Assembly: GCA_038127535.1 (NCBI GenBank)
Contig: JAYPHU010000005.1
Location: forward strand, 62,001 to 126,000
Direction of reading: 5' to 3'
From: JAYPHU01 sp038127535
GTDB taxonomy: Bacteria > Pseudomonadota > Alphaproteobacteria > Rhodospirillales > UBA2165
DNA length: 64,000 bases
The number at the start of each line of letters is the position of its first letter. Positions within the stretch are counted from its first letter, which is position 1. Both the position numbers and the translations under genes were made by a program. Positions 54,034 through 63,096 of this stretch are shown piece after piece. Under the pieces are notes generated by a model. The model did no database searches. It was not told where the DNA came from and saw only the letters and a list, made by a program, of their open reading frames with translations.

Positions 54034-55113
54034 ATGTCGAAGAAGGTACTATTAAAGTCGGCGCTGGCGTCGGCTTTGGTTGTCGGGGCCGCGTTGGCCG
54101 CGTCACCGACGCCCGCACAGTCCGTCATGGATTTCTACAAAGGCAAGACGGTCACGTTCCTTGTGCCCTATCCTCCGGGCGGGTCTTATGACGCCTACGC
54201 GCGTCTGGTCGCCGGCCATATGGGCAAGCATATTCCGGGCAACCCGAATATTATTATTCAGAATATGCCCGGCGGCGGTGGCTCCAAGGGCACCAACTAT
54301 ACTTTCCGCTCCGGCGCCAAGGACGGTACATTCCTTCTGTGGCCGCCGGACGCTTATGCGACCGCGCAATTGCTGCGGCCCAAACGGTCCAAATATGACG
54401 CCTCCAAGTTCACGTCGCTCGGCAGCATCGTCGGTGTGAACCCGGTGATCCTGGTCCGCGCCGGTGCGGCGGCCAAGACCATCGACGGCGTTCGCAAGGC
54501 GGAAATTAACGTGGCCTGCTCCGGCCGCGGCTCCCAGAGCTTCATCATGCCGGCCATGATGAAACACTTTCTGGGCTTCAAGTTTAAGCTGATCTGCGGT
54601 TACAAGGGCTCTGCGCCGATGACCCTGGCGTTGGAACGCGGCGAAGTCGATGCCCAATCCAGCGCCTGGGCCAGCTGGCGCATCCGATTTAAGGACCGGA
54701 TCACCAAGGGCGAGTTTACCCCGCTGATTCAGGTCGGCCTGGATCGCGATCCAGAACTGCCGAGCTTGCCGCTGATGCAGGATGCGACGGACAATGCGCA
54801 GCATAAGAAAGTGCTGGAATTCGTCTCCGGCGGTTCCGCCATCGGCCGGTCTCTCGTTGCCCCTCCGGGCACGCCGGCTGACCGAGTTGCAGCCTTGCGC
54901 ACGGCGTTTGACGCGGTGGTGAAGGATGCGGGTCTTCTAGCCGACGCCAAAAAGCGCAACGCGCTGGTGCAGCCGAAGACGGGTGCGGCGGTCCAAAAGA
55001 TCGTCATGAACATCCTGGCGTCCGACAAGGACATCATCAAACTGGCGCAGGAAGCGGTCTCTCAAAAGACCGACAAGTGCACTGTCAACTGCACCAAAAA
55101 GAAGAAAAAATAA
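54034..55113 (+). CDS. Tripartite tricarboxylate transporter substrate-binding protein (TctC/Bug family)
   Basis: 359-aa periplasmic binding protein. A signal peptide (residues 1 to about 28, MSKKVLLKSALASALVVGAA with a cleavage site near PAQS) is followed by GKTVTFLVPYPPGGSYDAYAR and QNMPGGGGSKGTNYTF, standard for TctC/Bug proteins that capture carboxylic acids. AGGGAGAG precedes the ATG. The C-terminus ends in a run of lysines. It works with the TctA-TctB fusion encoded convergently just downstream. Confidence 0.9.
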   Translation: MSKKVLLKSALASALVVGAALAASPTPAQSVMDFYKGKTVTFLVPYPPGGSYDAYARLVAGHMGKHIPGNPNIIIQNMPGGGGSKGTNYTFRSGAKDGTFLLWPPDAYATAQLLRPKRSKYDASKFTSLGSIVGVNPVILVRAGAAAKTIDGVRKAEINVACSGRGSQSFIMPAMMKHFLGFKFKLICGYKGSAPMTLALERGEVDAQSSAWASWRIRFKDRITKGEFTPLIQVGLDRDPELPSLPLMQDATDNAQHKKVLEFVSGGSAIGRSLVAPPGTPADRVAALRTAFDAVVKDAGLLADAKKRNALVQPKTGAAVQKIVMNILASDKDIIKLAQEAVSQKTDKCTVNCTKKKKK

Positions 55114-55139
55114 ATAAACGGCTTTGAAATATGCTGATC

Positions 55140-55172
55140 AAAGGGCGGGTGATTTCATCCGCCCTTTGTTTT
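55140..55172. terminator. Bidirectional terminator between TctC-like and TctA-TctB genes
   Basis: AAAGGGCGG (55140-55148) and CCGCCCTTT (55159-55167) form a 9-bp stem with a short loop. T-rich sequence follows on the plus strand (GTTTT) and the A/T ends suit the other strand as well. It sits between two convergent genes. Confidence 0.8.
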
Positions 55173-55173
55173 G

Positions 55174-57222
55174 CTAGAACATCGCAAAGGCGCGGATGCT
55201 TTTGAGTGCCGGGTACATCTGTCCGATCACGGTTTCCGGCCAGGGCACCAGCAGCACCTGGTGGAACAACACGTAGCAGAACGCCCACATGGGCATCGAG
55301 ACAGCAAGCGTCATGCTCCAGCTTTCCCGGCCCACCAGCCGCAAATATCCGATCATGAAGAAGATCAGCGCAGGTAAGAGACCGATCAGCAGCGCCGCAG
55401 CCAGATAGCCGACACACCAGCCGAAATAGACGCCGACGCGGGCGTAGATCTTTGCCGCAGTCAACTCCCCGTAGTCCGCCTTGATGTCCAGCACCTGGGC
55501 CGGGCCCGTATCCGCGTCGGTCGGCACCAGGAACAAGCTTCCCGCCAGGGAAAGCCCGGCAAAGAAAATCCCGGCGATGCTGACGGTCTGCGGCACCAGG
55601 CGGGCGGCGAATTCCCAGTCATCAGCGGCCTGGTAAATACAAATGAAGCCGACAACCAGGACAGCGGCGAACAGGCCGTTCAGCTCCAAACCCACGCGGT
55701 TAAAGCCGAGCCGCCATTGAGCCGGGGCATTTTCGCGCCTGCGGCGGAGGTAATCCCGGACAATGGGCCGAAGCACGCCGAACAGGGTGAGGGCAAAGAC
55801 AATCAGGACCACCGGGCGCAGCATCCATTCCGCGCCGAACCGGTTGACTGAAATGAACATGTAGTTTTCCATCAGCGCACCCAGGACGAAGCCCAGCACC
55901 AGGGGTGGCCGCGGCCAGCCCTTCTGCTTCATGATCCAGCCGAGCGCGCCGAAGATCAGCAGGGCATAGATATCGCCCCAGTCGCGGGAGCCCTGGAACG
56001 CGCCGATGAACGTCACTGCTAGAACAACGGGCACCAGAATGCCGCTTCGGATCAGGGCGATCTTGGCCAGTTGGTTGGCGAACAGGAAACACAGCCCCGC
56101 GCCGATGATGTTGGCGAGCGCCACGCTCCACACCAGCGTGTAGGTAATGTCCAACTGGGAGGTGAGCATCTTGGGGCCGGGCACCAGTCCGTGGATCAGA
56201 AAGGCCCCCAGCAGCAGAGTCATCGAGGCGGAGCCCGGTACACCAAAGGCAATGGTCGGCACCAGCGCACCGCCCTCCTTGGCATTGTTGGAGCTTTCCG
56301 ACGCGATGACGCCGCGCACATCGCCCTTGCCGAACGTCTCCGCCGCGCCCTTTTCCGTCCGCGCCGCGTGGCCGTAGGCGATCCAGTCAATGACCGACGC
56401 GCCGATGCCGGGGATGGAGCCAAGGGTGGAGCCGATGGCCGAACAGCGGACCACCAGGAACCAGCTTTTCAGCACGTCCTTAACCCCTTCGATCTGGGCC
56501 CAGCGTTTGCCGATGGTGGCATTGCCGGCGATGTTGCGCCGGGCGATGGCCATTTCCGCGAGCTCCGGCAGGGCGAACAGACCCAGGGCGACGGGCACAA
56601 CGGGAATGCCTTCGATCAGGTACAATTCATCGAATGTCCAGCGCTCCTCGCCAGTCTGCGCCTCTTCGCCGATGGTGGCAATCAGCAGGCCGATGCAGGC
56701 GGCGGCCAAACCTTTCAGCGGCGCGCCGCCGCTGAGGGTCGCCACCATGGACAGGCCCAACACACAGATCGCCAGCAATTCAGGCGTGCCGATAAACAAC
56801 ATGACCGGCCGGAGGATAGGCACGCTGACCGCCAGCAGCAGTGCGCCCAGCAATCCGCCCAGGACCGACGCCGTGAACGCCGCGCCGAACGCCCGGCTGG
56901 CCTGGCCGTCCCGCGCCATCGGGTGGCCGTCCAGGATGGTCGCCGCCGAGCCGACAGTGCCTGGTACGCCGAACAGCACGGCGGGTATGGTGTCCGAGGT
57001 CACCGTGACCGAGGCCAAACCCAGCATCAGCGCCAGGGCCGAGAAAGGATCCATGTTGAAGGTGAAGGGCAGCAGGAGGGAGAGTCCGACCAATCCGCCC
57101 AGGCCGGGAATAACCCCGATCACCAGGCCGAATAAAACCCCCAGGATCAAAAAGCCGATGCGCTCGGGATCAGTGATGATCCCGGCGGCTTTGATGACCA
57201 TGGGTAATATGTCGCCTTCCAT
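55174..57222 (-). CDS. Tripartite tricarboxylate transporter permease, TctA-TctB fusion
   Basis: 682-aa inner-membrane protein. Residues 1 to about 500 form the large TctA permease with about twelve helices; the family motifs GVIPGLGG and GSIPGIGAS are both present, with FGVPGSASMTLLLGAFLIHG between them. After an Arg-rich linker (DYLRRRRENAPAQW) a TctB-like part of four helices follows (about 520-682). TctA and TctB are usually separate proteins. Transport with the TctC-like protein would be driven by ion gradients. The gene diverges from UbiD copy 2. Confidence 0.85.
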   Translation of the reverse strand: MEGDILPMVIKAAGIITDPERIGFLILGVLFGLVIGVIPGLGGLVGLSLLLPFTFNMDPFSALALMLGLASVTVTSDTIPAVLFGVPGTVGSAATILDGHPMARDGQASRAFGAAFTASVLGGLLGALLLAVSVPILRPVMLFIGTPELLAICVLGLSMVATLSGGAPLKGLAAACIGLLIATIGEEAQTGEERWTFDELYLIEGIPVVPVALGLFALPELAEMAIARRNIAGNATIGKRWAQIEGVKDVLKSWFLVVRCSAIGSTLGSIPGIGASVIDWIAYGHAARTEKGAAETFGKGDVRGVIASESSNNAKEGGALVPTIAFGVPGSASMTLLLGAFLIHGLVPGPKMLTSQLDITYTLVWSVALANIIGAGLCFLFANQLAKIALIRSGILVPVVLAVTFIGAFQGSRDWGDIYALLIFGALGWIMKQKGWPRPPLVLGFVLGALMENYMFISVNRFGAEWMLRPVVLIVFALTLFGVLRPIVRDYLRRRRENAPAQWRLGFNRVGLELNGLFAAVLVVGFICIYQAADDWEFAARLVPQTVSIAGIFFAGLSLAGSLFLVPTDADTGPAQVLDIKADYGELTAAKIYARVGVYFGWCVGYLAAALLIGLLPALIFFMIGYLRLVGRESWSMTLAVSMPMWAFCYVLFHQVLLVPWPETVIGQMYPALKSIRAFAMF

Positions 57223-57325
57223 CGTGTGAGGCTAGCGAAGGGGACCTATCCCGGCAAGCGGGGAACACTCTTGCGGGCTTCTTGCAGCCTTTATCCCCCT
57301 GATTTTCCCGGATACGATTGCATCC

Positions 57326-58960
57326 ATGGACGCCAAAGAACTCACCAAGCGCGGTTACGCGGATTTTCAGGATCATCTGGCCAATCTGGAAAAGGCCGGG
57401 CTAGTCCAGCGCATCGACTCTGAGATTAATAAGGATACGGAGATGCATCCCCTGGTGCGCTGGCAGTATCGGGGCGGGGTGCCGGAAGAAAACCGGAAGG
57501 CCTTTGTCTTTACCAATGTGGTCGATGCCAAGGGCAGAAAATATGACATGCCGGTAGTGGTCGGTGCGCTGGCCGGCAGCCGGGAGATTTACCGCACCGG
57601 GCTCAACGTGGATGCGAAGGGCGTCGGCGAGATATGGCGGCGTGCTATGTCTCAACCCATTGATCCGGTGGAAGTGACCGAGGCGGCGTGCCAGGAAGTG
57701 ATCCTACAGGGCGATGATCTGATCGGTGACGGCAGGGGGTTGGATGCACTGCCGGTGCCGATTTCCACGCCGGGCTTTGATGTCGCGCCCTATATTACCG
57801 CCGGCAATTTTGTCACTCGCGATCCGGGCACCGGCGTGCAGAATTTCGGCACCTACCGGGGCGGGCTCAAAGCGAGCAATCGTCTTGGCGTTCGCATGGC
57901 GACCCGGGCCGGGGGCGCGGGCGGTTATCCCCACTGGCTGAAATATCAGGAACGGGGTGAGAAGATGCCCTGCGTCTGTGTGCTCGGCTGTCCGCCGACA
58001 GTGGCCTATACCGGCCCGCAGAAAGTGCCCCTGGGCGTTGATGAGATGGGAGTGGCTGGCGGTCTGGCCGGGGAGCCGATCCGCATGGTCAAATGTGTGA
58101 CCAATGATCTGATGGTCCCTGCGGATTCGGAAATCATCATCGAGGGCCTGATCGACACGGAATATCTGGAACCGGAAGCGCCGTTCGGGGAATCCCACGG
58201 GCATATTTCGCTCGAAGACTTCAACATGATCCTCGACGTCACCGCGATCACCCGCAAGCAAAACGCCATGTTTGCCTCCATCATCTCTCAGGTGACCCCG
58301 TCGGAATCCAGCTCCATCAAGCGGGATGCGTATGAGCAGATGTTCTTGGCCCACCTACAGCAGACCCTGGGCATCAAAGGCGTCAAAAACGTGGTGATGC
58401 ATGAGCCGCTGACCAACATCCGCCGGGTGATCTTCATCGTGATGGAGCCGAGCGTGCCGAAGACCGAGGTTTGGCGCGCGCTCTATGGAGCGTCGACGCT
58501 CCGTGCCGATTGCGGCAAGTACGTGATGGCGGTGAACGAGGATATCGATCCCAACAACGGGGATGCGGTGTTCTGGTCCATGGCCTACCGGGCCAACCCG
58601 ACGACGGATATTGTCATCTTGCCCAACCGGGACGGCGGTCACGGCCCCAAGGGCGGCGACAAAAGCACCGACGGCACCATGCTGGTGGACGCGACCCTGA
58701 AGCACGAGACGGCACCCCTGGCCCTGCCGAAAAAAGAGTTCATGGAGCACGCCAAGGACCTCTGGGAGAACTTGGGTCTCGGTACGCTGACGCCGGAAAG
58801 CCCGTGGCACGGCTATTCCCTGGGCGATTGGACCGATGAGTGGGATAATCTGGCGGCCCGCGCCGTGGCCGGGGATTACCTGGAGAACGGCAAACGCTCC
58901 GAACAGATGCGGCACAAGGGGATCAAGCCCAATACCCCGGTCCGCAACGTGATCAAATAG
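57326..58960 (+). CDS. UbiD family decarboxylase, copy 2
   Basis: 544 aa, paralogue of the gene at 50437. The N-termini are nearly superposable (EINKDTEMHPLVRWQYRGG in both), and the catalytic set is Arg178 (GTYRG), Glu284 and Glu289 (EPEAPFGESHGH). It is followed after five bases by the molybdenum hydroxylase gene, indicating co-transcription. A prFMN cofactor is expected; substrate unknown, probably an aromatic or conjugated acid. Confidence 0.9.
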   Translation: MDAKELTKRGYADFQDHLANLEKAGLVQRIDSEINKDTEMHPLVRWQYRGGVPEENRKAFVFTNVVDAKGRKYDMPVVVGALAGSREIYRTGLNVDAKGVGEIWRRAMSQPIDPVEVTEAACQEVILQGDDLIGDGRGLDALPVPISTPGFDVAPYITAGNFVTRDPGTGVQNFGTYRGGLKASNRLGVRMATRAGGAGGYPHWLKYQERGEKMPCVCVLGCPPTVAYTGPQKVPLGVDEMGVAGGLAGEPIRMVKCVTNDLMVPADSEIIIEGLIDTEYLEPEAPFGESHGHISLEDFNMILDVTAITRKQNAMFASIISQVTPSESSSIKRDAYEQMFLAHLQQTLGIKGVKNVVMHEPLTNIRRVIFIVMEPSVPKTEVWRALYGASTLRADCGKYVMAVNEDIDPNNGDAVFWSMAYRANPTTDIVILPNRDGGHGPKGGDKSTDGTMLVDATLKHETAPLALPKKEFMEHAKDLWENLGLGTLTPESPWHGYSLGDWTDEWDNLAARAVAGDYLENGKRSEQMRHKGIKPNTPVRNVIK

Positions 58961-58965
58961 AGCCC

Positions 58966-61302
58966 ATGAATAAGCCGATCGGACAGTCCCTCCGCCGCAA
59001 GGAGGATCAGCGCCTGCTGACCGGCAAGGGCCGGTTCACCGATGATTTCTCGGCACCCGATCAGGCCTATATGGCGATGATCCGCTCGCCCCATCCCCAT
59101 GCGCGGATCGCGAAGATTGAAACGGCGGATGCCGCGGCCATGCCCGGCGTGCTGGGGGTGTTCACCGGTGCGGAAGTAGCGGCGGACGGTCTGGGACCGA
59201 TCCCGCATAGCCCGCTGCCCAAAACCGATCATGATCTGAAATTACGAGGACCTGGTGACACGGATGTTTTTATCGGCCCGCACGTGCCGCTGCCGGTGGA
59301 TAAAGTGCGCCATGTGGGCGAGGCGGTGGCGTGTGTGATTGCCGAAAGCCGAGGCCGTGCCCTGGATGCAGCGGAGGCCGTCTCCGTCGAGTACGAGGTG
59401 CTGCCCTATAATACGGATACATTTGCGGCTGCCGAAAGTACCCAGCCGGCGGTGTGGGGCGAACTGCCGGGCAACGTCTGCATTGATGCGACTTTCGGCG
59501 ACGTGGCCGGGACGGAGGCCGCCTTCGCCGCCGCCGCGCACGTCGTTAAGTCGACCGTTCATATCGGCCGGGTCACCGGCGTGCCGATGGAGCCTCGCGC
59601 GGTGCTGGCTAACTACGACGCCGAGACCGGACGCTATACCCTGCATGCCGGCAGTGGCGGCTCGGTCCGGCAAAAGCGGGAGATCGCCGAGGTCCTGGGC
59701 GTTGAACAAGAGGAGGTGCGGATTTTCTCGTATGACGTGGGCGGAAACTTTGGCACCCGCAACCGGGTCTATGTGGAATTCCCCCTGGCCGCCTGGGCGT
59801 CGAAGAAACTCGGTCGGCCGGTGAAATACACCTGCGACCGGTCCGAGGCGTTCATCAGCGATTATCAGGGGCGGGATCTGCATTCGACCCTGGAACTCGC
59901 AATTGATGCCGACGGCAATTTCCTCGCGGTGCGTGCCGACAATATTTCCAACGTGGGGGCGCGCGCCGTGTCGTTTTCCCCGATCGCCAAAGGCTCCCAA
60001 CTGATCAGCGGCAACTACCGGATACCCGCCGGCATGATCCGGTCGCGCGCGGTGTTTACGAATACAGTGCCGACCCAGGCCTATCGCAGTTCGGGCCGGC
60101 CCGAGGTCACCTTCGCCATCGAACGGCTGGTCGAACAGGCGGCGAGGGAACTGGGCCGCGATCCGCAGGATCTGCGCCGGCAAAATTTGGTGACCGAAGC
60201 GGAGATGCCTTACCGCAATCCCATCGGCATGGATTACGACAGCGGCCATTATGCGGAAAATCTAGATATCGCCATGAAGCTTGCCCGCTGGGGTGATGTG
60301 GAGGCCCGCCGGGAGGAGGCCAAGGCGCGGGGCAAGCTGCTGGGCGTCGGCTTTATTGCCTATGTGGAATCTTCCATCGGTAGTCCGATTGAGCAGACGG
60401 AAATCACGGTAACCTATGACGACCGGGTGGATGTGGTGATCGGCACCCAGCCCTCCGGCCAGGGCCATGAAACCAGTTTTGCTCAGGTCGCCGCCGAATG
60501 GCTCGGCCTGCGTTTGGATCAGGTGCAGATCGTGCTCGGCGATACGGATGTGGTGAAGGTGGGGGGTGGCTCCCATTCTGGCCGGTCCATGCGGATGGCG
60601 GGCACGGTGATTGTCTTGGCCGCTGACGAGCTGATCGAAAAAGGCCGGCAGTTGGCCGGTCATGTGCTGGAGGCCGGCGCTGGCGATATCGATTTCGCCG
60701 ACGGGACCTTCACCGTGAAAGGCACCGACAAATCCATCAGCTGGTTCCAATTGGCGAGAGAGTTGGACGGCATGGAGTTGCCCGAAGCGCTGTCGGACGG
60801 GCTCTATGTAAAGCGCGCCAATGAAATGCATACGCCGGTCTTCCCCAACGGCGCGCACATCTGTGAGGTGGAGGTGGATCCGGAAACCGGTGGGGTGGAG
60901 CTGGTCCGTTACGCCGCCGTGGACGATGTGGGCCGGGCGATCAATCCGCTGATTGTCCACGGCCAGACCCATGGCGCAGTGGTCCAAGGATTGGGCCAAG
61001 CCATGGTGGAGGCGTGTGTGATTGATGATCAGACCGGTCAAACGCTGTCAGGGTCTTTCATGGATTACGGCATGCTGCGGGCCGGCGATGTGCCCGACTT
61101 CAAGGTCGCCCTCAACGAGGTGCCGTCGCCGACCAATCCCCTGGGCGTCAAAGCCGGCGGGGAAGGCGGCACCACCGGCTCTCCGGCGGCGTTCATCAGC
61201 GCCATGGTGGATGCCCTAAAAGAGTACGGCGTGACCCACATTGATATGCCGGCCACGCCGCACCGTATTTGGCAGGCGATGCGGAGGGGTAAGACCCCCT
61301 AA
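58966..61302 (+). CDS. Molybdenum hydroxylase large subunit, xanthine dehydrogenase/CoxL-like
   Basis: 778-aa molybdopterin-cytosine-dinucleotide-binding subunit of the xanthine dehydrogenase / aerobic CO dehydrogenase family. It starts with SLRRKEDQRLLTGKGRFTDD. The active-site loop is AYRSSGR (Tyr373 to Arg378) in place of AYRCSFR of true CO dehydrogenase, so CO oxidation is unlikely. The catalytic Glu is in KAGGEGGTTGSP (about 730). The medium (FAD) and small (2Fe-2S) subunits normally encoded beside it are not here. Hydroxylation of an N-heterocycle or aromatic acid is plausible. It overlaps the convergent binding-protein gene by four bases. Confidence 0.88.
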   Translation: MNKPIGQSLRRKEDQRLLTGKGRFTDDFSAPDQAYMAMIRSPHPHARIAKIETADAAAMPGVLGVFTGAEVAADGLGPIPHSPLPKTDHDLKLRGPGDTDVFIGPHVPLPVDKVRHVGEAVACVIAESRGRALDAAEAVSVEYEVLPYNTDTFAAAESTQPAVWGELPGNVCIDATFGDVAGTEAAFAAAAHVVKSTVHIGRVTGVPMEPRAVLANYDAETGRYTLHAGSGGSVRQKREIAEVLGVEQEEVRIFSYDVGGNFGTRNRVYVEFPLAAWASKKLGRPVKYTCDRSEAFISDYQGRDLHSTLELAIDADGNFLAVRADNISNVGARAVSFSPIAKGSQLISGNYRIPAGMIRSRAVFTNTVPTQAYRSSGRPEVTFAIERLVEQAARELGRDPQDLRRQNLVTEAEMPYRNPIGMDYDSGHYAENLDIAMKLARWGDVEARREEAKARGKLLGVGFIAYVESSIGSPIEQTEITVTYDDRVDVVIGTQPSGQGHETSFAQVAAEWLGLRLDQVQIVLGDTDVVKVGGGSHSGRSMRMAGTVIVLAADELIEKGRQLAGHVLEAGAGDIDFADGTFTVKGTDKSISWFQLARELDGMELPEALSDGLYVKRANEMHTPVFPNGAHICEVEVDPETGGVELVRYAAVDDVGRAINPLIVHGQTHGAVVQGLGQAMVEACVIDDQTGQTLSGSFMDYGMLRAGDVPDFKVALNEVPSPTNPLGVKAGGEGGTTGSPAAFISAMVDALKEYGVTHIDMPATPHRIWQAMRRGKTP

Positions 61303-62207
61303 GCGATCTTCGCGTCGATGATCTTGTCGTAGACGCTGGTCTGATCCAGAAGGTTCCAGTCGGTCATCCAGTCATAGATGTACTGGTATTCCTCTTCAGT
61401 ATACGGGCGCGGCTCAATATAACGCAGCCGTGGCGTATGCAGGTCTTCCGGCGTGATCGTGCAAATCTCGGCGGGGACTTCCTCGCAGAGATAGTGCAGA
61501 TACGGCGTCTTGTCCTCGTTAATCTTTTTGACCGCCTTCTTGATCGCCCGGTCGATGGCCGCATAGGCCTCCGGATCGAGAGACGGGGTGCCCACTTCGG
61601 CGCCGTCATAATAGGCCTCGGCGATCACCTTGTAGCCGAGCTTCTCGGCAACGGTGACCCAGGGCTCCATCACGGCCGCGGCATCGACGGTGCCGTTGGT
61701 GATCGCGTTGAAGCGCTGCTTCGGTCCACCGATATGCACGGCGCGGATTTCATCCCGCTTTAGATAGCCGCCCAGCAGGCCCAGCGTCACGTAGTGGGAA
61801 CCGGCGTGGAAGTTCACGGCGACGGTCTTGTTTTTCAGATCCGCCGGGATATTCACCGGGGAATCCGGCGTAACGATAATCGCCTGGGTGGCGACGGCGG
61901 CGCGCTTGGAGATGACCTTGGCGTCCTTGGCGCTGTCCTGGGTGCGGCGGATTTGGCCCCATTCGCAGGCGCGGTAGAGGGAAAATTCCCCTTCCTCGAT
62001 GCCCCGGTGCCAGCCATAGGATTCCACCATCGTGTGGTCCTCGATCGGCTTATCCGGTACGTCAAGGTCCCGGTCCCGGCCGGAGCCGGCGCGGACCAGT
62101 TCCAACTCGATGCCTTCCTCGGCGAAATAGCCTTCGTCTCGCGCCACATAATAGGGCAGGGAGAAGACCGCGTTGTTCACTTCCACTTTGGTTTGCTTAA
62201 GAGCCAT
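61299..62207 (-). CDS. SsuA/NMT1-like substrate-binding protein without signal peptide
   Basis: 302 aa with the periplasmic-binding fold of the nitrate/sulfonate/thiamine-precursor group: LPYYVARDEGYFAEEGIELELV at the start, then VAVNFHAGSHYVTLGLLGGYL and NAITNGTVDAAAVMEPWVTVAEK. No signal peptide or lipobox is seen; GGAGGT sits directly upstream of the ATG at 62207, which supports this start. No ABC permease or ATPase is adjacent. It could be a cytosolic binding or enzyme-like member of the family. Third gene of a TauD-aldolase-binding protein operon. Confidence 0.72.
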   Translation of the reverse strand: MALKQTKVEVNNAVFSLPYYVARDEGYFAEEGIELELVRAGSGRDRDLDVPDKPIEDHTMVESYGWHRGIEEGEFSLYRACEWGQIRRTQDSAKDAKVISKRAAVATQAIIVTPDSPVNIPADLKNKTVAVNFHAGSHYVTLGLLGGYLKRDEIRAVHIGGPKQRFNAITNGTVDAAAVMEPWVTVAEKLGYKVIAEAYYDGAEVGTPSLDPEAYAAIDRAIKKAVKKINEDKTPYLHYLCEEVPAEICTITPEDLHTPRLRYIEPRPYTEEEYQYIYDWMTDWNLLDQTSVYDKIIDAKIA

Positions 62208-62230
62208 GATTTACCTCCACTGGACTGAAT

Positions 62231-63016
62231 TTACGTTTTGTATCCGGGGTCAAGCCGGTCGGCCAGCCGCAACATGGCCGGCCAGGCCCGTTCCCCATAG
62301 GGTTTGCCTTCGGTTCGTTTCATCATTTGATTGCGGGTGTGCTGCAGGACCTCGTCCGGCACCGGGTTGATCTCGCCGCCGGTGGCCATCAGCTTTACTT
62401 GGGTTTCGCAGGCCATGATCAGCCGCTGCATATAGGCGAAGGCCTCGGCGACGGACCGGCCGACGCTGAGAAGACCGTGGTTGCGCATGATCATGGTCAT
62501 ATTGTCGCCGAGATCGGCAACGATGCGCGGGCCTTCGTCCTTGGCGGAGGCCAGACCCTCGAAGTCGTGATAGCCGAGCGTGCCGAACAAGGCGCCGGCG
62601 CTCTGATCGACGAACATCAGCCCGTCTTTAAGCGCCGAGACCACGACCCCGTCCTGCGGATGCATATGAAGGACGCAGTTCAGTTCCGGCTTGGCGGCCA
62701 GGATCGCGCTGTGGAAATTCTGCCCGGCCGGGGCCAGGGTCAGTTCCGTATCGCTCAGCACCGCGCCGTCCAGATGAGCCTTAATCAGGCACGACGCCGT
62801 CATCTCGTCCCAGCCCAGATTGGTCGGGTTCATGACAAAATGGTCCGGCTCGCCCGGCACCCGGGCGGAGATGTGGTTGTTGATGGTGTAGTTCCAGCCG
62901 TAGAAATAGGCGACGCGGAAAGCCGCCGCCAAATGCACGCGGGTTGCCCACTCCGCCTCACTGACCTGGCCGGCCAAGGGCTGCACGTTCAATGCCGGTA
63001 GTGGTGTGTCAGGCAT
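62231..63016 (-). CDS. Class II aldolase/adducin family protein
   Basis: 261 aa with the metal site of class II aldolases: VLHMHPQDG (His117, His119) and RNHGLLSVG (His180). FHSAIL lies at the usual position upstream. Members include sugar-phosphate aldolases, decarboxylases and 3-oxo-tetronate enzymes. No acid/sugar kinase is nearby. Intergenic distance to the next gene (22 bases) implies an operon. Confidence 0.85.
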   Translation of the reverse strand: MPDTPLPALNVQPLAGQVSEAEWATRVHLAAAFRVAYFYGWNYTINNHISARVPGEPDHFVMNPTNLGWDEMTASCLIKAHLDGAVLSDTELTLAPAGQNFHSAILAAKPELNCVLHMHPQDGVVVSALKDGLMFVDQSAGALFGTLGYHDFEGLASAKDEGPRIVADLGDNMTMIMRNHGLLSVGRSVAEAFAYMQRLIMACETQVKLMATGGEINPVPDEVLQHTRNQMMKRTEGKPYGERAWPAMLRLADRLDPGYKT

Positions 63017-63096
63017 GAAACTCTTACCCGATGAAATCGTATAATTTTGTGTCCTGATTTTAAGGCAGAAATGCCCAAAGCGAAAGACCAGCCCCT

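Noticed and set aside
56071..57135. 354-codon open frame antisense to the TctA-TctB gene
   Set aside because: Composition dominated by Gly/Gln/Arg/His, typical of GC-rich antisense frames; no recognisable domain.
59242..60249. 335-codon open frame antisense to the molybdenum hydroxylase gene
   Set aside because: The plus strand encodes a full family member with catalytic motifs; the antisense frame has none.
58966..61302. Assignment as aerobic CO dehydrogenase CoxL
   Set aside because: The active-site loop lacks the AYRCSFR cysteine and the other subunits are absent.
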